From positions 496,001-560,000 of the forward strand of contig CAWJAM010000006.1 in NCBI GenBank assembly GCA_963840835.1: a stretch of DNA of 64,000 nt, written 5' to 3'. This document shows, in pieces, positions 29,733-37,526 of this stretch. The notes under the pieces were generated by a model, which had not been told where the DNA came from, did not search any database, and worked only from the letters and a program-made list of their open reading frames with translations. A program made the translations under genes and the position numbers. Source of the DNA: Rubrobacter_D sp963840835 (lineage in GTDB: Bacteria > Actinomycetota > Rubrobacteria > Rubrobacterales > Rubrobacteraceae). Numbering within the stretch: position 1 is the stretch's first letter; every line of letters begins with the position of its first letter.

Positions 29733-30317
29733 CCCGTCCAGCAGCCTCGTTTCGAGCGGGTTGAGGTCTTCATCCAGAACCTGTTCGAAGGCGTTCCCCA
29801 GCTCGTCTTTGGCCACGCTAACCAGCCGTCCTTGCTCGTCCACGTATTCGGCCTCCACGGGGAGGTCGGCGACGCTGCCGATCACATCCTCGTCCAGGAT
29901 ATCCCCTTCCTCGCCGTACGTCGTCTCGATTACGATGCCGGTCTGGTCCACGCTACGCACTGTCCTGGGACCACCGGTTACGTCCGCGGCCCTGGCCGCG
30001 TGGCGTTCTTCGAGCCTCTTGACCAGCTCGCTCTCGCGGCCCCTGCTCCGCACGTCTTCGACGGCAATTCGGAGGGCCACCTCGGCGATCTCGGACTTCG
30101 AGGGGTGCGTATCCTCTTCGAGTTCGTGCCGGATCCGGTCCAGCTCCATGCTGAGCTGTTTGGACAGGTTGAATGCAACGCCCACCCTCTCGGGTTGGCG
30201 CGAGCCTGACTCTGTGTCGGCGCCACCGATCCCCAAAAAGTCGTCTTCCTCGTCGGGGACTCCCGCGCCGAGGATCGTCCCCATCAGGTCCTCAGGCACC
30301 CTTCTCTTATGGTCCAT
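29730..30317 (-). CDS. Ribbon-helix-helix-like partner of ParA with cluster-specific tail domain
   Basis: A 195-residue protein starting 3 bp after the parA stop. Residues about 44-105 (GVAFNLSKQLSMELDRIRHELEEDTHPSKSEIAEVALRIAVEDV) look like a ribbon-helix-helix DNA-binding or dimerisation module, as in ParG-type partition partners. Residues about 118-195 (TVRSVDQTGIVIETTYGEEGDILDEDVIGSVADLPVEAEYVDEQGRLVSVAKDELGNAFEQV) are closely related to the last 80 residues of the 566-residue LEA-like protein. The protein may thus link the ParA ATPase to the large repeat protein. Confidence 0.75.
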   Translation of the reverse strand: MDHKRRVPEDLMGTILGAGVPDEEDDFLGIGGADTESGSRQPERVGVAFNLSKQLSMELDRIRHELEEDTHPSKSEIAEVALRIAVEDVRSRGRESELVKRLEERHAARAADVTGGPRTVRSVDQTGIVIETTYGEEGDILDEDVIGSVADLPVEAEYVDEQGRLVSVAKDELGNAFEQVLDEDLNPLETRLLDG

Positions 30318-30320
30318 GAC

Positions 30321-31064
30321 TCACGCCCCTTTCGCGAGCCGCTTAGCCAGGCGGGCGTAATCGGCGGCACCGTTGCTCCGCTTCGCGTACTCGAAGATGT
30401 GTTGGCCGAAGCCGGGCGCTTCGGAGAGCTTTACGTTGTAACGCACGATGGGGCATACGGCCCCCGGGAAGTACCGCTCCAGTTGCTCCAGTATCTCGGC
30501 GCTCTTGCTCACCCGGCCGTCGTAGAACGTGGGGATTATGCTCTTGTCGAGGACCCCATCTTCCCTGTAGCGCTGCACCTGCTCGACGCGGCTTACGAGG
30601 TCCCCGACCCCCTGTAGCGCCAGCGCCTCCATCGAGACCGGGATCAGGAGTTCTTCCACGTAGAAGAGGCAGTTGACGTTCAGTACGTCCCACGACGGCG
30701 CCGTGTCGAGCAAGACGAAGTCGTAGCCTTCGAGGTCTTCGAGGGCCTCGCTCAACACCAGCTCGGAGCGCATGTCCCGGCGGGAGATAAGGCGCTTGGC
30801 CCCTGAGAGCGAGCCGCCGCCGGCGATCACGAAGAGGTTCTCGCGCGCTTCGACCTGCACGTCCCCAAGCCCCGCCTCGCCCTGCAAGAGTTCCCCCAAC
30901 CCCTCGCCCGCGTGGACGCCGAGGCTCTTGGATACCTGCCCCTGGGTGTCGCAATCTACGAGGAGGGTCCGGTACCCCAGAAGGGCCAGCCCAGCGCCCA
31001 GGTTGACGCAGGAGGTGGTCTTCGCCACCCCACCCTTCGCGTTGGTCAAGGCTATCTTTCTCAA
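30321..31064 (-). CDS. ParA/MinD-family ATPase
   Basis: A 247-residue ParA-type ATPase. The N-terminus MRKIALTNAKGGVAKTTSCVNLGAGLA contains the deviant Walker A KGGVAKTT with the signature lysine; LLVDCDTQGQVSKSLG is the A' motif and FVLLDTAPSWDVLNVN the Walker B region. It lacks an N-terminal DNA-binding domain (ParA Ib-like size). Such ATPases position plasmids, chromosomes, carboxysomes, chemoreceptor clusters or storage granules. Here there is no parS-ParB pair of chromosomal type nearby; its genetic partner is the ribbon-helix-helix protein just downstream. Confidence 0.9.
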   Translation of the reverse strand: MRKIALTNAKGGVAKTTSCVNLGAGLALLGYRTLLVDCDTQGQVSKSLGVHAGEGLGELLQGEAGLGDVQVEARENLFVIAGGGSLSGAKRLISRRDMRSELVLSEALEDLEGYDFVLLDTAPSWDVLNVNCLFYVEELLIPVSMEALALQGVGDLVSRVEQVQRYREDGVLDKSIIPTFYDGRVSKSAEILEQLERYFPGAVCPIVRYNVKLSEAPGFGQHIFEYAKRSNGAADYARLAKRLAKGA

Positions 31065-31128
31065 CCGTACCCCTCAGACACGCCCGGTCCCGTCTCGACG
31101 ATTAGCTCTCCGGGCTTCGATCTTCCGA

Positions 31129-31431
31129 CTACCGGCCTGGTCCGCCGCGTTCGGGGAGAGTTTTGATCTCCCCGAGCCTTCTTTCGAACTCCGCGGCCGA
31201 CCCCGAGTTCGCGAAAGCCCAGGCGAGGTCCCTGATGTTCTGCTCGTTGGTCCGCACGAACACGAGGGCTTCCCTGAGCGTCATGTCTTCGAACGCCGCC
31301 ACAGCCATCCCCGTTACGTCCATGGGCTCGTCCACCCCGGCCTTCTCGCACATGGCGTACATCCGGGAAGCTTTGACGAGCTGTGCTTTGAACTCGCGGA
31401 GTCTCTCGTTGCCGTTCGCGTTACCAGCCAT
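31129..31431 (-). CDS. Small helical cluster protein of unknown function
   Basis: The ATG at 31431 has GAGAGGAC just upstream and gives 100 residues (MAGNANGNERLREFKAQLVKASRMYAMCEKAGVDEPMDVTG...). The protein is predicted mainly helical with no motif I recognise. It sits 64 bp upstream of parA on the same strand, so it probably shares the operon. Confidence 0.65.
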   Translation of the reverse strand: MAGNANGNERLREFKAQLVKASRMYAMCEKAGVDEPMDVTGMAVAAFEDMTLREALVFVRTNEQNIRDLAWAFANSGSAAEFERRLGEIKTLPERGGPGR

Positions 31432-31518
31432 CTTGTCCTCTCCGGGGACCTCGAGTCCAGAAGTCTGCGAGCGATGGGCCGGGCTTCCCATATTCATGCA
31501 TGTTTGCCTTCGGGCTTT

Positions 31519-31863
31519 TCAATGACGCGCCACCGTGAACGTCCATCTCTTTCTGGCCGTTCTCGATCCGTAATTGGTCTCGATGATGGCTTCTATCTCG
31601 ACCGCGTGGGTGCCTGAGGAAAGGTTTCCGGTGGGGCACGTCAGGCGGCCGCTAGACTCCCCATAGTCGAACCTCATCGGCTGCCCGTCGAGGTACACGT
31701 CTATGTCGTCTCTGGACAGGAGGACGCCGTATCTGTCCTCTACGATGGCACGAATGGTGGGGTTAGGGCTATTGACGACTCCGGTAGGACCAACCGAGGT
31801 TATGATGATCGTGCGCCTCGAACCACCGCGGCCAGGTCCCCTACGTCTTCTCCGCCTGCTCAC
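31519..31863 (-). CDS. Basic protein with a bacterial Ig-like domain (copy 1)
   Basis: A 114-residue protein beginning MSRRRRRRGPGRGGSRR, an Arg-rich tail of about 17 residues, followed by a single beta-sandwich-like domain: TSVGPTGVVNSPNPTIRAIVED, DDIDVYLDGQPMRFDY, GRLTCPTGNLSSGTHAVEIEA and KRWTFTVARH. The pattern (proline-rich first strand, 'vyLDG', 'LSSGtHtveI', 'WtFtV') is typical of bacterial Ig-like domains usually found outside the cell, yet there is no signal peptide. It is a paralogue of the gene at 32005-32370. The basic tail could bind nucleic acid or the acidic LEA-like proteins. Confidence 0.75.
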   Translation of the reverse strand: MSRRRRRRGPGRGGSRRTIIITSVGPTGVVNSPNPTIRAIVEDRYGVLLSRDDIDVYLDGQPMRFDYGESSGRLTCPTGNLSSGTHAVEIEAIIETNYGSRTARKRWTFTVARH

Positions 31864-32004
31864 GCGCTCTCAACTCCCCGCAGCAATGTCAATGTAGTAG
31901 CCGGAGCTGGTCGTCGGTCAGCTCCACCGCTCCTCTCCAAGAGCGATTATCAAACCGCAAACGAAAATGCGAAGCAGGAGTGTCCTGGTTCCACCTTACG
32001 CCCC

Positions 32005-32370
32005 TCATCTCTTTACATTGAAGGTCCATCTCTTCCTGCCCGTCTTGCTGTTTCCGTCGTCGTCCTCGGTGTAGACCTCTATCTCGACGGTGTGAGGGCC
32101 AGAGGAAAGGCTCCCAGTGGAGCCTGTCAGGCGGCCGCTTGAGCGCCCATAGCTGAACCTCATCGGCTGCCCGTCGAGGTAGACGTCTATGTCGTGCCTT
32201 GAGAGGTAGCTGCCATCCATGGCTTCCACGAATGCCTGGATGGTGGTGCCAGGACCTTTGACCTGTCCGGTAGGGCTCGCCGAGGTTATAAGGATTCTGC
32301 GCCTCGGACCACCGCGGTTGGCGCCCTTTGCGCTGCCAGGTCCCCTCCTCCTTCTTCTCCGTCTGCTCAT
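32005..32370 (-). CDS. Basic protein with a bacterial Ig-like domain (copy 2)
   Basis: A 121-residue paralogue of the neighbour at 31519-31863, sharing the MSRRRRRR start and the domain core DIDVYLDGQPMRFSYGRSSGRLTGSTGSLSSGPHTVEIEVYTEDDDGN...KRWTFNVKR. About half of the residues match the other copy, so the duplication is old enough to have diverged. No signal peptide. The 141-bp gap to the next gene contains no gene. Confidence 0.75.
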   Translation of the reverse strand: MSRRRRRRRGPGSAKGANRGGPRRRILITSASPTGQVKGPGTTIQAFVEAMDGSYLSRHDIDVYLDGQPMRFSYGRSSGRLTGSTGSLSSGPHTVEIEVYTEDDDGNSKTGRKRWTFNVKR

Positions 32371-32412
32371 GCGCTTTTAACCTCCGCAGCGATGTCAATG
32401 TAGTCGGAAAAC

Positions 32413-32474
32413 GAAGAGCCGGGCGTGGAATCTATCTCCGGCAAACACCGGCGATGCGCCCTCGTGCCCGGCTT
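32413..32474 (-). terminator. Long imperfect hairpin upstream of the Ig-like genes
   Basis: GAAGAGCCGGGCGTGG on the left pairs with the right arm GTGCCCGGCTTTCG, with a smaller stem CCGGCAAACACCGG in the loop. It lies between the CsbD-like stop and the Ig-like start and is a possible terminator of the upstream LEA-like transcript. Confidence 0.45.
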
Positions 32475-32502
32475 TCGTGTCAAGCGTTCTCGACCTTAGA
32501 AC

Positions 32503-32760
32503 CTACCTGGAGCCCTTATCACGCCCGGACAACGAGTCCGTGACGCCGCCCAGCAGACCTTCGTCCTTGAACTTCTGCCCGTCTCTCTTCCGCTCGGCCT
32601 GCCTGGCCTCTTTCTTCGCCTGGCTGGTCCTCCGCTTCTGTGCCGTCTCCTCTTCGGCGGCTGCCTTCCTCTGCTGCGCCCGGCCTTCCTCTTTCTTGGC
32701 CTCGTCGCCAGTCAAGGCGCCCCAGGCTTCCTTGGCCTTGCCTGCGGCTTTCTCGTCCAT
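32503..32760 (-). CDS. CsbD-like stress protein
   Basis: The ATG at 32760 follows AAGGAGTAGCT. The 85-residue protein begins MDEKAAGKAKEAWGALTGDEA, the start of the CsbD family (small hydrophilic general-stress proteins), then continues as a Lys/Glu/Ala-rich helix (KKEEGRAQQRKAAAEEETAQKRRTSQ) and ends GGVTDSLSGRDKGSR, echoing the 'GGVTDQ' words of the LEA-like genes. The frame is open further upstream into a decayed PSBD of the preceding gene. Confidence 0.7.
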   Translation of the reverse strand: MDEKAAGKAKEAWGALTGDEAKKEEGRAQQRKAAAEEETAQKRRTSQAKKEARQAERKRDGQKFKDEGLLGGVTDSLSGRDKGSR

Positions 32761-32886
32761 AGCTACTCCTTTCTGTCGACGGCTCTCTAGCGCTCGCGAC
32801 GGCTTGGTACGCCCGTCAGCCCCGGAACCCAGCACCTGGGAGAGGTCCATGCCCAGCTGCTGGGCGGCCTGCGTGGCGTTCGGCTG

Positions 32887-33135
32887 CTACTGGCCTCCGC
32901 CGCCCTGATCCTCGCCTTCGCCTTGCTGGCCTCCTTCTTCCTCCTCATCTCCGCCACCACCGGTGAGACCGCCGGTCAGACCGCCCACGGTGTCCTGGGC
33001 CTGCTTGGCCGCTCCTCCGGCGACCTCCGACGCCTGGCCCACTACCTCTCCTGCCTGGTCGGTCACCTGCCCGACCTGATCCGTGACTCCATCCAGAGGT
33101 CCTCCGCCGTCCTTGCCTTTGGACTCTTCGCTCAT
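32887..33135 (-). CDS. Short LEA-like protein, truncated before a decayed PSBD
   Basis: An 82-residue protein MSEESKGKDGGGPLDGVTDQ, then GQVTDQAGEVVGQASEVAGG and GLTGGLTGGGGDEEEEGGQQ, ending at TAG (32887-32889). Directly after the stop the same frame continues QPNATQAAQQLGMDLSQV, then GSGADGR, clearly the first half of the PSBD tail found in the neighbouring 322-residue protein, before diverging into intergenic sequence. The gene thus seems to have lost its PSBD by a nonsense change and a deletion. It probably arose by duplication of the next gene upstream. Confidence 0.7.
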   Translation of the reverse strand: MSEESKGKDGGGPLDGVTDQVGQVTDQAGEVVGQASEVAGGAAKQAQDTVGGLTGGLTGGGGDEEEEGGQQGEGEDQGGGGQ

Positions 33136-33175
33136 AACTACTCCTTTCCTTCGAGTGCTCTCCAGTATCTAGCGA

Positions 33176-34144
33176 CTACTGGTTGGAGGCGGCGATCACG
33201 TCCCTGACCGTGATGCGCCCTTCGGCCCCTGAGCCCTGGACCTGGGAGAGGTCCACGTTCAACTCCTGAGCCTTCTGCTCGGCGGCCTGGGTGGCGTTAG
33301 GCTGCTGTTGCTGGCCTCCTCCGGCCTGCTGGGCTGCCTGACCCGCCGTGTCCTGGGCCTGCTGCGCGGCCCCACCGGCCGCATCCTGTGCCTGGCCTGC
33401 AACCTGACCGGCCTGGTCGGTTGCCTGCCCGGCGGTGTCTTGCGCCTGCTGGGCTGCTCCTCCTGCGGCTTCCTGTGCCTGGCCCGCTACCTGGCCGGCC
33501 TGATCAGTGGCCTGTCCTGCTGCTTCCTGGGCCTGCCCGGCTGCCTGTCCTGCAGTGTCCTGCACGCCCTGGGCAACCTGACCAACCTGATCCGTGACCC
33601 CACCAAGGGGGCCGCCCTGGCCTTCACCCTCTTGCTGCTGTCCTCCGGTGAGACCACCGGTGAGACCGCCCACGGTGTCCTGCGCCTGGCCCGCTACCTG
33701 GCCTGCCTGGTCGGTGACCTGGCCTGCGGCTTCCTGGGCCTGACCCGCTACCTGTCCTGCCTGGTCGGTTGCCTGGCCTGCTACTTGCTGTGCCTGGCCT
33801 GCTGCCTGTCCGGCAGCGTCCTGGGCCTGCTGGGCCGCCCCTTGCGCGACCTGCTGCATCTGCTCCAGGGTCTGCTGGGAAGCCTGCTCCATCGCATCCT
33901 CGACACCAGCATCCTGGGCCGCCTGTTCCATGGAACTCTCGAGCTCCACGTAGGAGTCGACCATCTCCTGGATCTGGGCCTGCTCGTTGCCTTCGGGGAG
34001 CTGTTGAGCGTACTGCTCCAACTGTTCGCGGTAATTCTGCGATTGGCTCTTGATCCTACCAAGCGACTTCCCGTAGAAGTCTTGGGCATTCTCCATGGCC
34101 TGCTGCTGCATCTGCTGCTGTAGGTTCGGTCCTTGATCCGTCAC
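33176..34144 (-). CDS. LEA-like repeat protein with helical head and PSBD tail
   Basis: A 322-residue protein in three parts. Head, residues about 1-95: QDFYGKSLGRIKSQSQNYREQLEQYAQQLPEGNEQAQIQEMVDSYVELESSMEQAAQDAG, shared with the 593-residue protein. Middle, about 100-280: 11-mer-type repeats such as TDQAGQVAGQAQ and DAAGGAAQQAQ, like group-3 LEA proteins and phasins, i.e. amphipathic and unfolded when hydrated. Tail, about 283-322: ATQAAEQKAQELNVDLSQVQGSGAEGRITVRDVIAASNQ, an E3-binding-like fold. No signal or membrane segment. It is probably a structural component of the cluster's assembly. Confidence 0.78.
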   Translation of the reverse strand: MTDQGPNLQQQMQQQAMENAQDFYGKSLGRIKSQSQNYREQLEQYAQQLPEGNEQAQIQEMVDSYVELESSMEQAAQDAGVEDAMEQASQQTLEQMQQVAQGAAQQAQDAAGQAAGQAQQVAGQATDQAGQVAGQAQEAAGQVTDQAGQVAGQAQDTVGGLTGGLTGGQQQEGEGQGGPLGGVTDQVGQVAQGVQDTAGQAAGQAQEAAGQATDQAGQVAGQAQEAAGGAAQQAQDTAGQATDQAGQVAGQAQDAAGGAAQQAQDTAGQAAQQAGGGQQQQPNATQAAEQKAQELNVDLSQVQGSGAEGRITVRDVIAASNQ

Positions 34145-34285
34145 TTATGTGTCCCTTCTCTTCGTTGATTTCGGCCTTCGGTAGGAGGCGGAGCTGACCG
34201 GGATCAACCCCGCCTCATCGTTTCGTTACTCTGGTTTACAGAAGCCCCCCGAGGGCTCCGCCGCCGCCTTTCTTCGTCGTCCTCG

Positions 34286-36067
34286 TCATCGTCGTCGTCT
34301 TCGTCTACCGCCGCCGGGCAGACCGCCGGTGAGACCGCCCACGGTGTCCTGCACCTGGTCGACGGGTCCGCCGCCTTCCTGACCGCCACCGGTCAAGCCA
34401 CCTACAGTGTCCTGAACCTGGTCGAGAGGGCCGCCGCCTTCACCACCGGTGAGGCCGCCCACGGTGTCCTGCACCTGATCGACGGGCCCTCCTCCTTCGC
34501 CATCTCCACCGACAACAGGCAGGCCCTCGGTCACACCGCCCACGGTGTCTTGCACCTGATCGAGGGGTCCTCCTCCACCTTCCTCTCCTTGCTCGGCTTC
34601 CTCTGTCTGCTCGGATTCGCCTCCCTGTGATGACGACTCTGATGACGACTCGTCGTAATCCTCGGAGTCGCTGGACTCCACGGTGGTCGTGGTGCTCTCG
34701 GGGGGCGCGAGGATGTCCAGTCTGAGAAGGCCTCCGCCCAGTAGGCCGTCCGTGCCCTTTTTCTCCTCGACCGTCGTCGTATCACTGTCCTGCCACGAAG
34801 AGTCTTCGGAGCTGTCATCCTGCTCGGAGGGCCGGGTCGTCGTGGTCGAGGAGCTAGGAGGAGCGGGATTTTCGACGATTCTCTCGTCCAGCAGGTTGCC
34901 TTCCGAGTCGTAGACCCGGTCGACGACGTTGCCCGCGTCGTCGATCTCGCGCCGGATGGTCACGGTGTTGCCCTGCTCGTCTTCGCCGGTCACGACCGTG
35001 CGGCCTTCTTCGTCGGTCGTCGGCTCGCCCACCAGCGTATAGCCCTCGGGCAGGCTCTCCGCCATTTGGGTGGCTTCATCGACGGGCTCCTCGTCTTCGG
35101 TGGGTTCCTCTACGACCTCCTCGTCCAGGAGTTCGCCCTGCGCGCTGAAGATCGAGTCGACGGTGTTGCCTTCTTCGTCGGTCGCGCGCCGGACGATCAC
35201 GGTGTTGCCCTCTTCGTCCTGGCCCTGCAGGATCGTGTTGCCCTGATCGTCGGTAAACGGCTGGCCCAACGCCTCGTAGCCCTCGGGCAGGCTACCGGCC
35301 ATCTGGCTGGCCATGTCCTGAACCTCGTCGACAGCCTCTTCCACGATGTTCTCGTCCAGGAGGTTGCCCTGCGCATCGAAGATCGAGTCGACGGTGTTGC
35401 CCACTTCGTCGGTCCCACGCCGGACGATCGCGGTGTTGCCCTCTTCGTCCTGGCCCTGCAGGATCGTGTTGCCCTGATCGTCGGTAAACGGCTGGCCCAA
35501 CGCCTCGTAGCCCTCGGGCAGGCTACCGGCCATCTGGCTCGCCACGTCCTGAACCTCGTCGACAGCCTCTTCCGCCTGATCAGTAACATCTCCGGCCACC
35601 TCACCGACCTGATCGGTTAGCCCGCCAACGGTATCCTGCACTCCCTCAACAGCCTGTCCGGCCTGGTCGGTGGCCTGGCCTGCGGCGTCCTGCGCCTGAT
35701 CCGCTACCTGCCCTGCCTGGTCGGTGACCTGTCCCGCGGCGTCCTGCACCTGGCCGGCAACCTGTCCAACTGCTTCATCGTAGGACTGCTTCTCTTGTTC
35801 AGCAGTCTGATCTACCGTGTCCTGTACTCCAGCATCCTGGGCCGCCTGGTCTATGGAGCCTTCGAATTGGGCGTAGGAGTCGGTCATCTCCTGGATCTGG
35901 GCCTGCGACTCCTCGGGGAGTTGCTGCATTATGCTGTCGAGCTGGGCACTGTCGCTCTGCATCTGGCCCTTTATCCTGCCCATCGACTGTCCGTAAAAGT
36001 CCTGTGCCTGTTGCAGGTACTGCTGCTCCTGCGTCTCCTGCTGAGGGTTTTGCGTTCCTTCGCTCAC
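34286..36067 (-). CDS. 593-residue acidic multi-repeat LEA-like protein
   Basis: The same helical head as the 322-residue protein (QDFYGQSMGRIKGQMQ...LPEESQAQIQEMTDSYAQFEGSIDQAAQDAG) is followed by a LEA-like tract. Three repeats of about 80-95 residues come next, each starting SLPEGYxxxGxPxTDxxG and containing QDEEGNTxxVRR, EVGNTVDSIFDAQGNLLDE; the first two are near-identical even at the DNA level. Then follow an acidic Ser/Glu/Asp tract, five GGGPxDQVQDTVGG units, and a basic end GRRRRRR. The repeats resemble the tail shared by the RHH and 566-residue proteins. There is no PSBD. Confidence 0.75.
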   Translation of the reverse strand: MSEGTQNPQQETQEQQYLQQAQDFYGQSMGRIKGQMQSDSAQLDSIMQQLPEESQAQIQEMTDSYAQFEGSIDQAAQDAGVQDTVDQTAEQEKQSYDEAVGQVAGQVQDAAGQVTDQAGQVADQAQDAAGQATDQAGQAVEGVQDTVGGLTDQVGEVAGDVTDQAEEAVDEVQDVASQMAGSLPEGYEALGQPFTDDQGNTILQGQDEEGNTAIVRRGTDEVGNTVDSIFDAQGNLLDENIVEEAVDEVQDMASQMAGSLPEGYEALGQPFTDDQGNTILQGQDEEGNTVIVRRATDEEGNTVDSIFSAQGELLDEEVVEEPTEDEEPVDEATQMAESLPEGYTLVGEPTTDEEGRTVVTGEDEQGNTVTIRREIDDAGNVVDRVYDSEGNLLDERIVENPAPPSSSTTTTRPSEQDDSSEDSSWQDSDTTTVEEKKGTDGLLGGGLLRLDILAPPESTTTTVESSDSEDYDESSSESSSQGGESEQTEEAEQGEEGGGGPLDQVQDTVGGVTEGLPVVGGDGEGGGPVDQVQDTVGGLTGGEGGGPLDQVQDTVGGLTGGGQEGGGPVDQVQDTVGGLTGGLPGGGRRRRRR

Positions 36068-36095
36068 TTCTTTTCTCCTCTATACTCTAGGGTTC

Positions 36096-36416
36096 TTACT
36101 TTGCGGTTTTTCGCCCTCGATGTTTCAGGTTTGCCTTTACCCTTTCTTCGTCCAAAGTATTCTGAAAAGCAGAGGCGCTGGCAACTATCTCGCTGGCGAT
36201 CCGTAATCGAACCTCAGCGTTGCGATAGAAAACACCCTCCCGCACTCTGTCCGGCAGGTTCTCGCGGCTGCTCCTCCACACCGAGTTCCGCATGGTGTTT
36301 CCCCGGAAGCGCACCTCCGGGTCAGGCACCTCCTCGAAGTGCAACTCCCGCATCCTCACCCCAGCATCGAACGCGATGTCAGGGTTCTGCGGATTGCCCG
36401 TTCCCTCCTTCTTCAT
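36096..36416 (-). CDS. Small basic cluster protein of unknown function
   Basis: A 106-residue protein (MKKEGTGNPQNPDIAFDAGVRMRELHFEEVPDPEVRFRGNTM...). It begins 4 bp after the preceding stop and ends 28 bp before the 593-residue gene, so it belongs to the same transcript. I recognise no fold. The C-terminus is basic (ERVKANLKHRGRKTAK). Confidence 0.65.
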   Translation of the reverse strand: MKKEGTGNPQNPDIAFDAGVRMRELHFEEVPDPEVRFRGNTMRNSVWRSSRENLPDRVREGVFYRNAEVRLRIASEIVASASAFQNTLDEERVKANLKHRGRKTAK

Positions 36417-36420
36417 GACT

Positions 36421-37483
36421 TCAGGAACCCGTCACGTCCTTGATCGTTATGAGCCCCCCAGAGCCCGTGCCTTCGATCGTGGATAGGTCTATCCCTAACT
36501 GCTCCGCTCTACGCCTGGCGGCGTTTGTGGCCCTCGGCTGCTCGTCTCCCTCAGTGGCCTGGCCTGCGGTGTCCTGCACCTGCTGGGCTGCGCCACCTGC
36601 GGCGTCCTGTGCCTGGCCCGCTACCTGGCCTGCCTGATCGGTGGCCTGTCCTGCTGCTTCCTGGGCCTGCCCGGCTGCCTGTCCTGCAGTGTCCTGCACG
36701 CCCTGGGCAACCTGCCCAACCTGATCTGTGACCCCGCCAAGGGGGCCGCCCTGCTGCTGGCCTCCGGTGAGACCGCCCACGGTGTCCTGCGCCTGGCCCG
36801 CTACCTGACCTGCCTGGTCGGTGACCTGGCCTGCGGTGTCCTGAGCCTGCTGGGTGGCCTGGCCCGCGGTGTCCTGGACCTGTCCGGCAACCTGACCTGC
36901 CTGATCGGTTGCCTGACCCGCGGCCTGCTGGGCCTGGCCTGCTACTTGACCTGCGGCATCCTGGGCCTGTCCGGCAGCCTGTCCAGCCGCCTCCTTGCGC
37001 GGCCTCGCTAGCGGCCCCATCCTCGCCGCCTCCGTCTTCCATCGCCTCGGCGGCCTCCACCACGTCGCTGACGATGATACGTCCGTCGCTGCCCGTGCCC
37101 TCAACCTTCGTGAGGTCTACGCCCCGATCCTTTGCCTCGCGGCGGGCCGCGTCGGTGGCCTCGATCTCTCCCTGGCGCCTGATCTGATCCGTGTCCAAAT
37201 TGGCGACGTTTTGCTGCGCCTCGTTGATGCACTCCTCCATGGACGAGTAGTTGCCCATCAACTCCTGAAAAAATGTCTGGAAGGCTTCCTCTCGACCCCC
37301 CGGAATCTGGTCCGGCAGGCCCTCAAGCGTGGCGCGGTTCTCTCTTATGTTTTGTTTGAGCACCTCGGCCGAATCACCGAAGTACTCCTGAGCCAGGTTC
37401 ATCGTCCGTTGCTGGACCTCCCGCCTGGACTCCTGGATGCCCTGGTTGAGCTTCTCCAAAGCCTCCGTCTGTCTCTCTGTCAC
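36421..37483 (-). CDS. Frameshifted LEA-like protein with two PSBDs
   Basis: The GTG start at 37483 has GGGAGG seven to ten bases upstream. The first frame encodes a head (RTMNLAQEYFGDSAEVLKQN...) and a first PSBD (ATDAARREAKDRGVDLTKVEGTGSDGRIIVSDVVEAAEA). Near 36991-37000 (sequence CAAGGAGG on the coding strand) the frame must shift by one base; the other frame then reads EAAGQAAGQAQDAAGQV and 11-mer repeats to a second PSBD (ATNAARRRAEQLGIDLSTIEGTGSGGLITIKDV) ending at 36421. The repeat tract stays open in both frames because of its biased composition. It may be a sequencing slip, a pseudogene, or programmed shifting. Confidence 0.7.
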
Positions 37484-37526
37484 TAGCTCTCCTCCCTTTT
37501 CGGTACTTCTTGCCTTTGCTCTGTTC

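Noticed and set aside
30321..31064. Chromosomal parABS locus
   Set aside because: There is no ParB with a parS site, no rsmG or gid genes and no replication origin features; the partner is an RHH-like protein with a cluster-specific tail.
33308..34123. Plus-strand open frame of 271 codons that looks like a Leu-rich membrane protein
   Set aside because: It is the exact antisense of the Ala/Gln/Gly repeat gene; GCC/CAG-rich repeats read backwards give Leu/Cys/Gly-rich pseudo-membrane segments. The same applies to the plus-strand frames at 35795-36418 and 37932-38587.
36551..36990. Collagen-like or antifreeze-like Gly/Arg/Pro-rich protein end
   Set aside because: It is what the LEA repeat DNA gives in the wrong frame after the shift near 36995; the other frame restores the repeats and a PSBD.
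26693..37483. Parts of a 2-oxoacid dehydrogenase complex
   Set aside because: E3-binding domains are there, but no lipoyl domain, acyltransferase core, E1 or E3 gene; the tails have been borrowed.
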